DNA of 39,012 nt from Gammaproteobacteria bacterium (GCA_016874095.1 VGVH01000023.1:1-39012); one strand, 5' to 3'. Shown: positions 1 through 8,310, counted from the stretch's first letter. The notes: generated by a model not told the origin, from the letters alone. Made by a program: numbers and translations.

Positions 1-113
1 CGATCACGCCCATCCCGGTGCCGGGAGCCGTGTGGCTGTTCGTTGGCGCTCTTGGCCTGCTCGGAGCCATCCGCAGGCGAGCCACCTCGCTCAGCTGCCA
101 CGCCAGCGAATAG
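1..113 (+). CDS. C-terminal end of a PEP-CTERM/VPxPA-CTERM-like exported protein (partial)
   Basis: Only the last 36 codons lie in the window, read from base 3 to the TAG at 111-113. The tail has the three parts of an exosortase-type sorting signal: a short proline motif (PVPGAVWLF), a hydrophobic helix (VGALGLLGAI) and an arginine cluster (RRR). In the family, such tails are recognised by an exosortase at the inner membrane and the protein is then exported. The tail runs on for about ten residues after the arginines (ATSLSCHASE), longer than usual. Nothing can be said of the body of the protein. A strong terminator follows 43 bases after the stop. Confidence 0.6.
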   Translation, partial: ITPIPVPGAVWLFVGALGLLGAIRRRATSLSCHASE

Positions 114-155
114 ATTCTCTGACCGCATAGCGCGGGCAGTCACTCAGCAACAGAG

Positions 156-184
156 ACCCCGCCTCGTGCGGGGTTTCTTTTTTT
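156..184 (+). terminator. Rho-independent terminator after the leftmost gene
   Basis: A perfect 7-bp stem (accccgc at 156-162, gcggggt at 168-174) with a 5-base loop is followed by a run of ten T in eleven bases. The T run lies on the plus-strand side only, so it ends transcription of the exported-protein gene and not of the tRNA operon that comes from the right. Confidence 0.9.
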
Positions 185-202
185 GGCGTCACACCCTCGC
201 GC

Positions 203-322
203 TTAGCCACTGGTAACCCGCCGCCCGTCCGGCAGTTCGATGATGCGGGCGACGTGTTGCGGCAAGCCCAGGTCGAGGCGGCGAGCCTCCCATCTCTTTA
301 TCCGCTGGTCGCAGCGGCGCAT
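203..322 (-). CDS. Possible 39-residue protein downstream of the tRNA cluster
   Basis: This is a short basic reading frame (begins MRRCDQRIKRWEARR, ends LPDGRRVTSG) starting at an ATG 31 bases past the 3' end of tRNA-Leu. Third codon positions are almost all G or C, as in the real genes nearby, which favours coding. The reading frame is open upstream only because it runs through the tRNA, so the start must lie below 353. A weak AGGG lies about ten bases before the ATG. I recognise no family. It could be a remnant of a longer gene or chance in GC-rich DNA. Confidence 0.35.
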   Translation of the reverse strand: MRRCDQRIKRWEARRLDLGLPQHVARIIELPDGRRVTSG

Positions 323-353
323 GCAGCGCTTGCCCTTTTTGTCGTGTTCTAAG

Positions 354-442
354 TGGTGCCCGAGGCCGGACTCGAACCGGCACGACCCTTGCGGGTCAAC
401 GGATTTTAAGTCCGTAGCGTCTACCAGTTCCGCCACCCGGGC
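354..442 (-). tRNA. tRNA-Leu (TAA anticodon)
   Basis: The minus strand gives a 7-bp acceptor stem (GCCCGGG with CTCGGGC, one G-U pair), anticodon loop CTTAAAA with anticodon TAA, a long class II variable arm containing GACCCGCAAGGGTC, a GGTTCGAGTCC T-arm and an encoded CCA (354-356 on the plus strand). It reads UUA/UUG leucine codons. It is the last gene of the Gly-Cys-Leu tRNA cluster behind pgsA. Confidence 0.97.
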
Positions 443-460
443 TGCCTGCGGCAGGATACG

Positions 461-534
461 TGGAGGCTAGGGTCGGAATCGAACCGGCGTACACGGCTTT
501 GCAGGCCGCTGCATGACCACTCTGCCACCTAGCC
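461..534 (-). tRNA. tRNA-Cys (GCA anticodon)
   Basis: It has a 74-base cloverleaf including encoded CCA. The acceptor is GGCTAGG, the anticodon loop CTGCAAA holds GCA, and the T-arm is CCGGTTCGATTCCGA. Eighteen bases separate it from tRNA-Leu. It is the middle gene of the cluster. Confidence 0.97.
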
Positions 535-637
535 CCGGGAAAGCGCGCGTCGCGCGCGGGCGGCAATGTACCATAGGCCCCTGTAGCGGGCCGGCCGGCC
601 CGCTGTACGGCAGCGGCCAGGTGGAGCGAGGAAAAAC

Positions 638-713
638 TGGAGCGGGAAACCGGGCTCGAACCGGCGACCTATACCTTGGCAAGGTATCGCTCTACCAACT
701 GAGCTATTCCCGC
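638..713 (-). tRNA. tRNA-Gly (GCC anticodon)
   Basis: It has a 76-base cloverleaf including encoded CCA. The acceptor is GCGGGAA, the D-arm AGCTCAGTTGGTAGAGC, the anticodon loop TTGCCAA (GCC) and the T-arm GGTTCGAGCCC. It lies 40 bases after the pgsA stop on the same strand and is the first tRNA of the cluster, as glyW is in E. coli. Confidence 0.97.
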
Positions 714-753
714 CTCGCGAGAGCCGCACATGGTATCGGCACGCCCGGTGCTG

Positions 754-1341
754 TCAAGAAACCGGTTCACGCTCCGTCAGTTCCGGCCAGGCTGCCCTGA
801 TGTAGTCCAGCATCGACCACAACGTGATGGCAGCGGCGACGATCAGGAGCCCGAAGCCCACCTGATAGACCGGGATGCCCCACAGGTCGTGCCGATACAG
901 CATGCAGCCGAGCCCGATCATCTGCATCGTCGTCTTCGCCTTGCCGATCGGCGACACGGCCACGCGTGCCCGGGCGCCGATCTCCGCCATCCACTCCCGC
1001 AGAGCCGAAACAGCGATCTCGCGGCCGATGATGATCGCCGCAATGAGTGCCACCAGCGGCGTGCGTCCGGTGTCCGCCTCAACCACGATCACCAGCGAGA
1101 TCGCGACCATCAGCTTGTCCGCCACAGGATCGAGGAAGGCCCCGAATTTGGAGGTCTGGCCCAGTCGCCGCGCGAGATAGCCGTCGAGCAGGTCGGTGAA
1201 ACCGGCGATGCTGAAGATCAGGCAGGACAGCGGCCGGCTCCACTCCCCCGGCATGTAGAACACCGCCGCCACGGCTGGAATCGCGGCGATCCGGAACCAG
1301 GTGAGCGCCGTGGCAACGTTGAAAGTCGGTCTGTTACTCAT
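754..1341 (-). CDS. pgsA: CDP-diacylglycerol--glycerol-3-phosphate 3-phosphatidyltransferase
   Basis: PgsA makes phosphatidylglycerol phosphate from CDP-diacylglycerol and glycerol-3-phosphate, the committed step to phosphatidylglycerol and cardiolipin, in the inner membrane. The protein is 195 residues, normal for the family. The CDP-alcohol phosphotransferase signature is complete: D50, D53-G54, A57-R58, G67, D71 and D75 (DLLDGYLAR then GAFLDPVADK). Hydrophobic segments flank it. I chose the ATG at 1341 (MSNRPTFN) because the PgsA N-terminus matches from there; the frame stays open to 1386 but adds an untypical stretch. It sits 54 bases after uvrC and just before three tRNAs, a conserved gammaproteobacterial order. 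Confidence 0.95.
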   Translation of the reverse strand: MSNRPTFNVATALTWFRIAAIPAVAAVFYMPGEWSRPLSCLIFSIAGFTDLLDGYLARRLGQTSKFGAFLDPVADKLMVAISLVIVVEADTGRTPLVALIAAIIIGREIAVSALREWMAEIGARARVAVSPIGKAKTTMQMIGLGCMLYRHDLWGIPVYQVGFGLLIVAAAITLWSMLDYIRAAWPELTEREPVS

Positions 1342-1395
1342 GAATCGCCAGTTTGACCATGGCGCATTGTAGCGGCCACCGGCCATCTTCCGCGT

Positions 1396-3237
1396 TCATC
1401 GTTGCGACACCGGAACCTCGTCCCGCAGGTAGTCGTAGAGGCGCTCGGCCAGGGCGCGGCTCACGCCGGGCGTTCGTGCCAGGTCCTCCACGCCTGCCCG
1501 CGCCACGCCCTGCAGGCCGCCGAACCGCTTGAGCAGCGCGCGACGGCGTTGCGGGCCGAGCCCGGGCAACTGTTCCAGCACGGAACCGAGTTTCTGACGG
1601 CTGCGGCGTTGCCGGTGGCCGGTGATGGCGAAGCGATGCGCCTCGTCGCGGATCTGCTGGATCAGGTGCAGCGCTGCAGAATCCGGCGGGAGCACGATCG
1701 GACGCGATCGGCCAGCCAGGAACAGCCGCTCGCGGCCCGGCTTGCGGCCCTCCCCCTTGGCGACGGCGAGCAGCGTGACGTCGATGCCGAGAGCGCCGAT
1801 CACACTGATCGCCTGCGCCAGTTGCCCCTTTCCGCCGTCGACGAGGACGACATCCGGCAGGCGCGCCTCGCCGGTGGACAGCTTGCGGTAGCGGCGTTCC
1901 AGAACTTCGCGCATGGCAGCGTAGTCGTCGCCCTCCTCCGTCGCGCGAATGTTGAAACGGCGGTAGTCGGATTTCACCGGCCCATCCTCGCCGAACACCA
2001 CGCAGGAGCCGACAGTCTCGCCACCCGCCAGGTGACTGATGTCGAAGCACTCGATGCGTCCCGGAGCAGCCGACAGCCCGAGCTCGCGGGCCAAAGCCGC
2101 GAGACGCTCCTCCACGCCGGCCTTGCCGGCCGCGCGCAGGGCCGCCGCTGCCGTGGCATTGCCTGCCGCCATTTCCAGCCAGCGGCGCCTGCGACCACGG
2201 ACCGCATGGCGAATGGCCACGACATGGCCGTTGCGTGCCGAAAGCAGGGCAGCGAGCGGGCCCGCACCCTCCACCTTTTCGGGCAGCAGTATCTCGGCAG
2301 GCGCAGGCTGCACCAGGTAGTGCTGGCCCAGAAACGCCGCGAGAATTTCCCGGTCAGCGGTACCCCGCGCTGACCTCGGGTGAAACTCCCGGCTGCCGAG
2401 CAGCCGCCCGCCCCGCAACATGAGCAGCGCCACGGCCTTTGCACCCGGCGGGCCGGCGATGCCGACGGCGTCGAGATTGGCCTCACCCCCGACCGAAACT
2501 ACCTGCTGCGCCTGGACCCGGCGCAATGCCTTGATCCGGTCGCGGTAGAGCGCTGCCTGTTCGTAGTCCTCGCGCGCTGCGCAGGCCTCCATGCGCTCGG
2601 CAAGATCGTTCTCTACGTCGCGGTCCTTGCCCTCCACGAAGGCGATGGCATTGGTCACATCGCGCCGGTATTCCGCCGGGTCGATGAGGCCCACACAGGG
2701 TGCCGTGCAGCGGCCAAGCTGGTGCTGCAGGCACGGCCGACTGCGCTGAGCGAAATAGGAGTCAGTGCAATTCCGGACACGAAACAGCTTCTGCAACTGC
2801 TGCAGCGATACGCGGACGGCCCCCGCGTTCGGAAACGGACCAAGGTAACGTCCGGCACCGCGGCGGCTGCCGCGATGAAACTCGAAGCGCGGGAATTCCT
2901 GACCGACCGAGACGTGTATATAGGGATAGGACTTGTCGTCCCGCAGCACCACATTGAAACGTGGGCGATGCTCCTTGATCAGGTTGTACTCGAGCAGCAG
3001 GGCGTCGGCCTCGGTTTCCGTGACCGTGACCTCGACCCTGGACGTCACGTTCATCAGCGCCATCGTCTTCGCGTCGCGGGCTCGCGCCGAAAAGTAACTG
3101 GCCACCCGGCGGCGAAGATTCTGCGCCTTGCCGACGTAAAGCAGGCTGCCGTCCGCAGCCAGCATCCGGTAGACGCCGGGTCGGCGTGTCAGATGGGCAA
3201 GGAAGCGCCGAGGGTCGAAATCAGGTGCCAGTGTCAT
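1396..3237 (-). CDS. uvrC: Excinuclease ABC subunit C
   Basis: UvrC makes both incisions during nucleotide excision repair after UvrA and UvrB have marked the lesion. The 613 residues show the family layout: an N-terminal GIY-YIG nuclease domain (GVYRM, LYVGKAQNLRRR, about residues 15-95), Cys-rich linker residues, a UVR motif that contacts UvrB (about 200-235), the RNase H-like second nuclease domain (ECFDISH, VLVDGGKGQ) and C-terminal helix-hairpin-helix repeats (LPGLGPQRRRALL). The start overlaps the end of the upstream uracil-DNA glycosylase gene by 17 bases, so the two repair genes are probably translated from one message. pgsA follows. Confidence 0.97.
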   Translation of the reverse strand: MTLAPDFDPRRFLAHLTRRPGVYRMLAADGSLLYVGKAQNLRRRVASYFSARARDAKTMALMNVTSRVEVTVTETEADALLLEYNLIKEHRPRFNVVLRDDKSYPYIHVSVGQEFPRFEFHRGSRRGAGRYLGPFPNAGAVRVSLQQLQKLFRVRNCTDSYFAQRSRPCLQHQLGRCTAPCVGLIDPAEYRRDVTNAIAFVEGKDRDVENDLAERMEACAAREDYEQAALYRDRIKALRRVQAQQVVSVGGEANLDAVGIAGPPGAKAVALLMLRGGRLLGSREFHPRSARGTADREILAAFLGQHYLVQPAPAEILLPEKVEGAGPLAALLSARNGHVVAIRHAVRGRRRRWLEMAAGNATAAAALRAAGKAGVEERLAALARELGLSAAPGRIECFDISHLAGGETVGSCVVFGEDGPVKSDYRRFNIRATEEGDDYAAMREVLERRYRKLSTGEARLPDVVLVDGGKGQLAQAISVIGALGIDVTLLAVAKGEGRKPGRERLFLAGRSRPIVLPPDSAALHLIQQIRDEAHRFAITGHRQRRSRQKLGSVLEQLPGLGPQRRRALLKRFGGLQGVARAGVEDLARTPGVSRALAERLYDYLRDEVPVSQR

Positions 3238-3880
3238 GCGACGCTGTTTCAGCGAGCCGGCGGCTTACGGCGGCGAACGCGGCCCGGAACATGTCGCCGG
3301 TCAGGCGACGCGTATTGGTGTTATAGCGGCTGCAGTGGAAGCTGTCGACCAGGTGGATGCCGTTGAGCAGCCGGTGTTCTGCCGCATGGCCGAAAGTATG
3401 GGTCGCTGTTCGCACACCCAGTGCACGCAGCACCGCGTCGTGGGCGATCCGGCCGAGCGCCAAAATCACCGCGCCGCGCGGCAGGCCTGAAATCTCGTCG
3501 GAAAGGTAAGGATTGCAGGTACGGATTTCGGCCGCGGTTGGTTTGTTCTGCGGAGGTACACAGCGGACCGCATTGGTGATGCGGCAATCGATCAGCCGCA
3601 GCGAATCGCCGGCGGCACGGCTCTCGGCAGCCGTGGCGAATCCGAACTCATGCAGTGTCCGGTACAGCAGCATGCCGGCGTGGTCGCCGGTGAACGGGCG
3701 CCCGCTCGCGTTTGCACCGTGCAGGCCGGGTGCAAGCCCCACCACCAGCAGGCGCGCGCGCGGATCACCGAACGACGGCACCGGGCGCGAGTAATACTGC
3801 GGATGCTCGCGGCGCACGCCCTCGAGGAAGCCCGTCAGGCGGGGGCAACGGCGGCAGTCAATGCTGAAACCGTCAGCCAC
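3221..3880 (-). CDS. Uracil-DNA glycosylase, family 4/5 type (UdgB-like)
   Basis: It likely removes uracil or other deaminated bases from DNA. Four cysteines placed as in Fe-S UDGs are visible (CRRC near the N-terminus, then RCVPP and TCNPYL). Motif A reads GLAPGLHGANASGRPFTGD, as in family 5, which lacks the catalytic acidic residue of family 4 at this place. Motif B is DSFHCSRYNTNTRRLT. I chose the GTG at 3880 (219 aa), which begins 4 bases past the stop of the DAHP synthase gene; an ATG at 3949 is possible but would overlap that gene by 65 bases and add unrelated sequence. No strong ribosome site precedes the GTG. The overlap with uvrC suggests a DNA repair unit. Confidence 0.85.
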   Translation of the reverse strand: MADGFSIDCRRCPRLTGFLEGVRREHPQYYSRPVPSFGDPRARLLVVGLAPGLHGANASGRPFTGDHAGMLLYRTLHEFGFATAAESRAAGDSLRLIDCRITNAVRCVPPQNKPTAAEIRTCNPYLSDEISGLPRGAVILALGRIAHDAVLRALGVRTATHTFGHAAEHRLLNGIHLVDSFHCSRYNTNTRRLTGDMFRAAFAAVSRRLAETASHDTGT

Positions 3881-3884
3881 GCCG

Positions 3885-5249
3885 TCAGACGTGCGTAGCC
3901 GAGGCGCCCCGATCGGCGATGCGCATGGCGACTTCCATGGCCTGTTCATAGTTCAGCCGCGGATCGACCTGCGTACGATACGCCTGATGGAGATCCGATT
4001 CGGAAAGGCCCCTCGCGCCGCCGATACATTCGGTCACGTGGTCGCCCGTCAGCTCCAGATGAACACCGCCAAGTTCGCGCCCGTGTTCCGCATGGATGCG
4101 GAACGCGATGTCGAGCTCGCCGAGTATGTTGTCGAAACGGCGGGTCTTCACGCCCGAATTGAGCACTTCAGTATTGCCGTGCATCGGATCGCACATCCAC
4201 AGCACCCGCGCACCCGCATCCCGGGCAGCGCGGATGAGAGGCGGCAGCGACTCGGCGATGCGCGAAACCCCGAAACGGTGGATCAGGGTGAGTCTGCCGG
4301 GCTCGTTTCCGGGATTGAGGATGCCGATGAGGTGCAGGAGCGACTCCGGAGTCACTGCGGGGCCGACCTTCACGCCGACAGGGTTGGCCACGCCCCGCAG
4401 GTACTCGACATGCGCGCCGTCCAGCCTTGCCGTGCGGGCGCCGAGCCAGGGGAAATGCGTCGTCAGGTTGTACCAGCGGGAACGATGGCGCAGGAATCGT
4501 GTCTGCGCCTGTTCGTAATGCAGATGCAACGCTTCGTGGGATGCGAAGAAATCCACCCGCTGCGCTTCATGGATGCGTGACCCGGTAATCGATTCAAAAA
4601 AAGCCAGGCCGTCCGTCACTCGACGCACCATCTCGCGGTAGCGCTCCGCCTGGGGAGCGTGGCCGACGAAGGCCAGGTCCCAGTTCTCCGGGTGATGCAG
4701 GTCGGCGAAACCGCCGTCGATCAGCGAGCGGACAAAATTCAGCGTCAAAGCCGCACGCTCGTATCCGCGCAGGATGAGTTCGGGCGACGGCTCACGGTCC
4801 TCAGCCGTAAACGGCATGCGGTTCACCAGATCACCGCGATAGCTGGGCAGGGTCAGACCGTTGCGTGTCTCGCTGTCGTCTGAGCGCGGTTTCGCATACT
4901 GGCCCGCCATGCGACCCAGACGAACCACGGGGCGCCTGAGCCCCGCGATGATAACTACGCTCATCTGCAACAGGATCTTGAGCTTCTGGACGATGTTCTC
5001 CGACGTGCACTCCTCGAAGCTTTCCGCGCAGTCACCCCCCTGGAGCACGAACGCCCGGCCCTCTTGCGCAGCGGCGATCCTGTCGCGCAGGGCTTCGATC
5101 TCCCAGCTCGTGACGAGTGGAGGAAGACGCTCGAGCATCTGCAGCGTGCGGGCAAGGTTGCCTGCATCGGCATAGCTGGGCATCTGCGCCACGGGGCGCT
5201 GCTGCCAGCTGTCCGGCTGCCACCCGGTGGAGTTCCTGCTGTCGGTCAT
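3885..5249 (-). CDS. Class II 3-deoxy-7-phosphoheptulonate synthase (DAHP synthase)
   Basis: It condenses phosphoenolpyruvate and erythrose-4-phosphate, the first step of the shikimate pathway to aromatic amino acids. The 454-residue protein is of the plant/Mycobacterium-type class II, recognised by WQPDSWQQRPVAQMPSY at the start, QGGDCAESFEE (metal-binding Cys), RLGRMAGQYAKPRSD, and the metal-site stretch around ELTGDHVTECIGG near the end. Class II enzymes are unrelated in sequence to the AroF/G/H type of E. coli. It is inserted between mazG/DUF1289 and the repair genes in the same minus-strand run, with a 19-base gap upstream and a 4-base gap downstream. Confidence 0.95.
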   Translation of the reverse strand: MTDSRNSTGWQPDSWQQRPVAQMPSYADAGNLARTLQMLERLPPLVTSWEIEALRDRIAAAQEGRAFVLQGGDCAESFEECTSENIVQKLKILLQMSVVIIAGLRRPVVRLGRMAGQYAKPRSDDSETRNGLTLPSYRGDLVNRMPFTAEDREPSPELILRGYERAALTLNFVRSLIDGGFADLHHPENWDLAFVGHAPQAERYREMVRRVTDGLAFFESITGSRIHEAQRVDFFASHEALHLHYEQAQTRFLRHRSRWYNLTTHFPWLGARTARLDGAHVEYLRGVANPVGVKVGPAVTPESLLHLIGILNPGNEPGRLTLIHRFGVSRIAESLPPLIRAARDAGARVLWMCDPMHGNTEVLNSGVKTRRFDNILGELDIAFRIHAEHGRELGGVHLELTGDHVTECIGGARGLSESDLHQAYRTQVDPRLNYEQAMEVAMRIADRGASATHV

Positions 5250-5268
5250 GGAGGCATTCTAGGACAGG

Positions 5269-5481
5269 TCAGCGCCCGGCAGCGCGCGCCGCGCGCTCCG
5301 TGCAGCGGGCCAGGATCGCGCGCTTCTCGTCTCCTCCCGCGATCCACCATGCCTGCAATTCCTTGCGGTCGCGAAAGCAGCCGATGCAATGGCCTTCAGC
5401 ACCCACGATGCAGATGCCGACACAGGGCGACGGTACGTCATCCCCCTGCCCTCCGGACTGCCGGGGGTGTTCAGCGGGCAT
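5269..5481 (-). CDS. DUF1289 family small Cys-rich protein
   Basis: This is a 70-residue protein with the DUF1289 pattern SPCVGICI, then GHCIGCFRDRKELQAWW and a closing ARC. The four cysteines (CxxxC and CxxC) look like a metal or Fe-S site, but the role of the family is not established. The ATG at 5481 overlaps the end of mazG by 11 bases, so translation is probably coupled. The frame is open much further upstream only as a shadow of mazG. Confidence 0.8.
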   Translation of the reverse strand: MPAEHPRQSGGQGDDVPSPCVGICIVGAEGHCIGCFRDRKELQAWWIAGGDEKRAILARCTERAARAAGR

Positions 5482-6244
5482 CGAGCTCGACCTTCGCTGC
5501 CTGCCAATAGGCTTCGAGCGCCGGCACGTCGTAGGACTCCCAGGGCCTGCCTGAACGGCGCACTGCCTCCTCGACCAGCGCGAACCGGCTCTCGAACTTG
5601 CCGTTGGCCCGCCGCAGCGCTGCTTCGGGATCGATGCCGGCATGGCGGGCCAGGTTGGCCACGGCAAACAGCAGATCGCCGAGCTCGGACTCGCGCGCAT
5701 CCTGGTCGGCCGGCGCCGTTGCCTCGAACTCCGCCAGCTCCTCATGGACCTTCGCCCGGGCGCCATCGATGTCCGGCCAGTCGAAACCCACGGCAGCAGC
5801 GCGCCGGCCGAGCTTCGTGGCACGGACGAGTGCGGGCAATGCGATCGCGACGCCATCAAGGACTCCCCGGTCACCGCGCTCACGCGCCTTGAGGGCCTCC
5901 CATGCGTCCTGCTGCTCCCGTGCGCCGGTCACCCGCTCCGTGCCGAACACATGCGGGTGGCGCCGCACCAGCTTGTCGACGATCGCCGCGGTGACGCCGG
6001 CGAAATCGAACTGGCCGGCTTCCTCCGCCATGCGCGCGTGGAATACGACCTGCAGCAATAGGTCCCCCAGCTCGTCGCGCAGTGCCGCCATGTCGCCCCG
6101 GGCAATGGCCTCGTTGACTTCATAGGCCTCTTCTATCGTGTAGGGCGCGATGCTGCGGAAGTCCTGCTCCACGTCCCATGGACAGCCGGTATCGGGATCG
6201 CGCAGTGCAGCCATGACCTCCAGCAGGCGCTTCATCGTATCCAT
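5471..6244 (-). CDS. mazG: Nucleoside triphosphate pyrophosphohydrolase MazG
   Basis: MazG hydrolyses (d)NTPs to monophosphates and pyrophosphate and cleans the nucleotide pool. The 257-residue protein has two MazG domains. The first starts DPDTGCPWD and carries the metal-binding EEAYEV plus ELGDLLLQV; the second has a degenerate copy with ESELGDLLFAVANLARH. Length and layout match the E. coli enzyme. It lies 6 bases after the NUDIX gene and overlaps the DUF1289 gene, in a nucleotide-hygiene cluster downstream of fumC. Confidence 0.95.
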   Translation of the reverse strand: MDTMKRLLEVMAALRDPDTGCPWDVEQDFRSIAPYTIEEAYEVNEAIARGDMAALRDELGDLLLQVVFHARMAEEAGQFDFAGVTAAIVDKLVRRHPHVFGTERVTGAREQQDAWEALKARERGDRGVLDGVAIALPALVRATKLGRRAAAVGFDWPDIDGARAKVHEELAEFEATAPADQDARESELGDLLFAVANLARHAGIDPEAALRRANGKFESRFALVEEAVRRSGRPWESYDVPALEAYWQAAKVELDAR

Positions 6245-6250
6245 TGAATG

Positions 6251-6856
6251 TCAGCTCGCGATGATTTCGGTGAAGGAGTGAATGATATGGGCTGTAGCCC
6301 CCCAGACACGCCGACCGTCGGGCAGATACTCCCACACGGGCCAGCGCTCGCCACGGAAGTCCCGCCACGCCGCGTGGCGGTTCCGCGGCTCGGTGAAGAA
6401 CGCCAGCGGCACCTCGAACGCCTCGGCGACTTCCCGCGGATCAGGCGCCAGGCGGATCCGTGGCGATACGAAACCGACGACAGGCAGCACGGCAAAACCG
6501 GTCACGACCGCGTGTACTGGCAGATAGCCGGCCACATCGACGAGCGACGGCTCGATCCCCAGCTCCTCGTGCGCTTCGCGCAGCGCGGCAGAGGCAGGGC
6601 TCTGGTCGGTCGGGTCGATCCGCCCGCCAGGAAAGCTGATCTGGCCCGGATGCTCGCGCAGATGTTCCGTGCGGCGCGTGAGCAGGACCGCCAGGCCCGC
6701 AGGCCGCTCCACGAGCGGCACCAGTACGGCTGCAGGCAGCAGAGGTCCGGGGAACAGCCTGGCAGCAGACCCGTCCGGCAGGGACGCCCGCGCGGCGAGG
6801 TCCAGGTCCGGTGGCGGCACCGTGCGGGACAGCGCCGCTTTTATCCTTTCCTTCAC
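6251..6856 (-). CDS. NUDIX hydrolase, CoA pyrophosphatase type (NudL/YeaB-like)
   Basis: It probably splits coenzyme A and its derivatives to 3',5'-ADP and 4'-phosphopantetheine. The protein (201 aa) holds the CoA-NUDIX signature LLTRRTEHLREHPGQISFPGG followed by the NUDIX helix ALREAHEELGI with its metal-binding glutamates. I chose the GTG at 6856 (VKERIKAALS), 17 bases after the fumC stop; the frame is open to 7624 but only as a shadow of fumC. There is no good ribosome site before the GTG. mazG follows after 6 bases. Confidence 0.85.
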   Translation of the reverse strand: MKERIKAALSRTVPPPDLDLAARASLPDGSAARLFPGPLLPAAVLVPLVERPAGLAVLLTRRTEHLREHPGQISFPGGRIDPTDQSPASAALREAHEELGIEPSLVDVAGYLPVHAVVTGFAVLPVVGFVSPRIRLAPDPREVAEAFEVPLAFFTEPRNRHAAWRDFRGERWPVWEYLPDGRRVWGATAHIIHSFTEIIAS

Positions 6857-6873
6857 CCGACGGCAGCGGGGCT

Positions 6874-8262
6874 TCAGCCCTTGATGCCACCGCGGGTGAG
6901 TTCCATCGCGTTGAGCAGCCTGTCGATCTCTTCGTCTGTCAGGTCCGTCTCGGCCCGCGCCACTTCGCGTATCGGCTTGCCGAGGGCGTAGGCCTTCTTG
7001 GCGATCGCCGCACCCTTCTCGTAACCGATCACCGGATTCATCGCCGTGACGAGAATCGGATTGCGGTCCAGCCCCTCGTCGAGCTTGGACTGGTTGACCC
7101 TGAAACCGGTGATCGCCTTGTCCGCCAGCACGTGGCAGGCCGCCGACAGGAGGGTCGCACTCTGCAGCAGGTTGTAGGCGACCAGCGGCAGCATGACGTT
7201 GAGCTGGAAGTTCCCAGACTGTCCGGCTATCGTGACCGTGACGTCGTTGCCGATGACCTGTGCGGCGACCATCGCTACTGCTTCCGGGATCACCGGATTC
7301 ACCTTTCCAGGCATGATGCTGCTGCCCGGCTGGAGCGCCGGCAACTGGATCTCGGCAAGTCCGGCGAGCGGACCACTGTTCATCCAGCGCAGGTCGTTGG
7401 CAATTTTCGTGAGCGACACGGCCAGCACGCGCAGCTGCCCGGACAATTCGACGGCCGTATCCTGCGTACTCATGGCCTCGAAATAGTTCGTTGCGGGCGT
7501 GAACTGCAGGTTCGTCTGCTCGCCAAGCAGAATGGCCACCTTCGCGCCGAACCTCGGATGGGCATTGATGCCGGTGCCAACGGCGGTGCCGCCCTGGGCC
7601 AGGGCGCACAGGCGTGGCAGGCACTCTGCAAGGCGCCGACGGGAGTTGCCGATCTGACTCGCCCAGCCCGAAAGCTCCTGCCCGAGGCGAACCGGCATGG
7701 CGTCCATCAGGTGCGTGCGTCCGGTCTTGACGATGCCGTCGGTGTCGGCTGCCTTGGCTTCCAGGGCCTCTTGCAGGTGAGCGAGCGCAGGCAGCAGCGA
7801 CTCCGCGACGATTAGGGCAGCGCTGACATGGATCGCCGTGGGTATCACGTCATTCGAACTCTGCCCCATGTTGACGTCGTCGTTGGGGTGAATCGCGTTC
7901 GGACCCTTGTTGCTTGCGAGGCGTGCGATCACCTCGTTCGCATTCATGTTGGAACTCGTGCCGGATCCCGTCTGGAACACGTCCACCGGAAAGTGGGCGT
8001 CGTGCTGACCATCGGCAACTTCCATGGCTGCCGCCTGTATGGCCCGCGCCTTCACGGTCGGCAGCAGGGCCAATTCGCCGTTCGCGCCCGCCGCGGCCCA
8101 CTTGATGAGGCCCAGCGCGCGAATGAACGCGCGGGGCATGGGCAGGCCGCTGATCGGAAAATTGTCCACGGCGCGCTGGGTCTGCGCACCCCACAGGGCA
8201 CCAGCCGGAACACGCAATTCGCCCATGCTGTCCCGCTCGACGCGATAATCACTGTCGGCCAT
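6874..8262 (-). CDS. fumC: Class II fumarate hydratase
   Basis: FumC interconverts fumarate and malate in the TCA cycle without an Fe-S cluster, so it tolerates oxygen. The 462 residues show GALWGAQTQRAVDNFPISG near the start, the TGSGTSSNMNANEV stretch, the HPNDDVNMGQSSND active-site region and the lyase signature GSSIMPGKVNPV. The ATG at 8262 is preceded by a clear AGGAG; the frame stays open to 8370 but the homology begins at MADSDYRVE. It heads the minus-strand run and is divergent from purB, another member of the same fumarase/aspartase superfamily. Confidence 0.96.
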   Translation of the reverse strand: MADSDYRVERDSMGELRVPAGALWGAQTQRAVDNFPISGLPMPRAFIRALGLIKWAAAGANGELALLPTVKARAIQAAAMEVADGQHDAHFPVDVFQTGSGTSSNMNANEVIARLASNKGPNAIHPNDDVNMGQSSNDVIPTAIHVSAALIVAESLLPALAHLQEALEAKAADTDGIVKTGRTHLMDAMPVRLGQELSGWASQIGNSRRRLAECLPRLCALAQGGTAVGTGINAHPRFGAKVAILLGEQTNLQFTPATNYFEAMSTQDTAVELSGQLRVLAVSLTKIANDLRWMNSGPLAGLAEIQLPALQPGSSIMPGKVNPVIPEAVAMVAAQVIGNDVTVTIAGQSGNFQLNVMLPLVAYNLLQSATLLSAACHVLADKAITGFRVNQSKLDEGLDRNPILVTAMNPVIGYEKGAAIAKKAYALGKPIREVARAETDLTDEEIDRLLNAMELTRGGIKG

Positions 8263-8283
8263 GACCTGCTCCTGAAACGGATC

Positions 8284-8310
8284 GGCCTTCGCGCCAGAGC
8301 GCGAAAGGCC
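8284..8310. promoter_or_regulatory. Hairpin in the fumC leader, between the divergent fumC and purB genes
   Basis: The arms ggccttcgcgc (8284-8294) and gcgcgaaaggcc (8299-8310) pair over 11 bp with one bulged A and a 4-base loop. No T run follows on either strand, so it is not a standard terminator. It would lie in the fumC 5' untranslated RNA, or act as a DNA palindrome between the two promoters. Its role is unknown. Confidence 0.4.

Noticed and set aside
354-442. tRNA-Leu as a prophage or island attachment site
   Set aside because: No integrase, no direct repeat of the tRNA 3' end found nearby, and the tRNA is complete in its ancestral cluster.
6857-7624. Long upstream extension of the NUDIX frame
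   Set aside because: It lies inside fumC in another frame; NUDIX similarity begins at the GTG at 6856.
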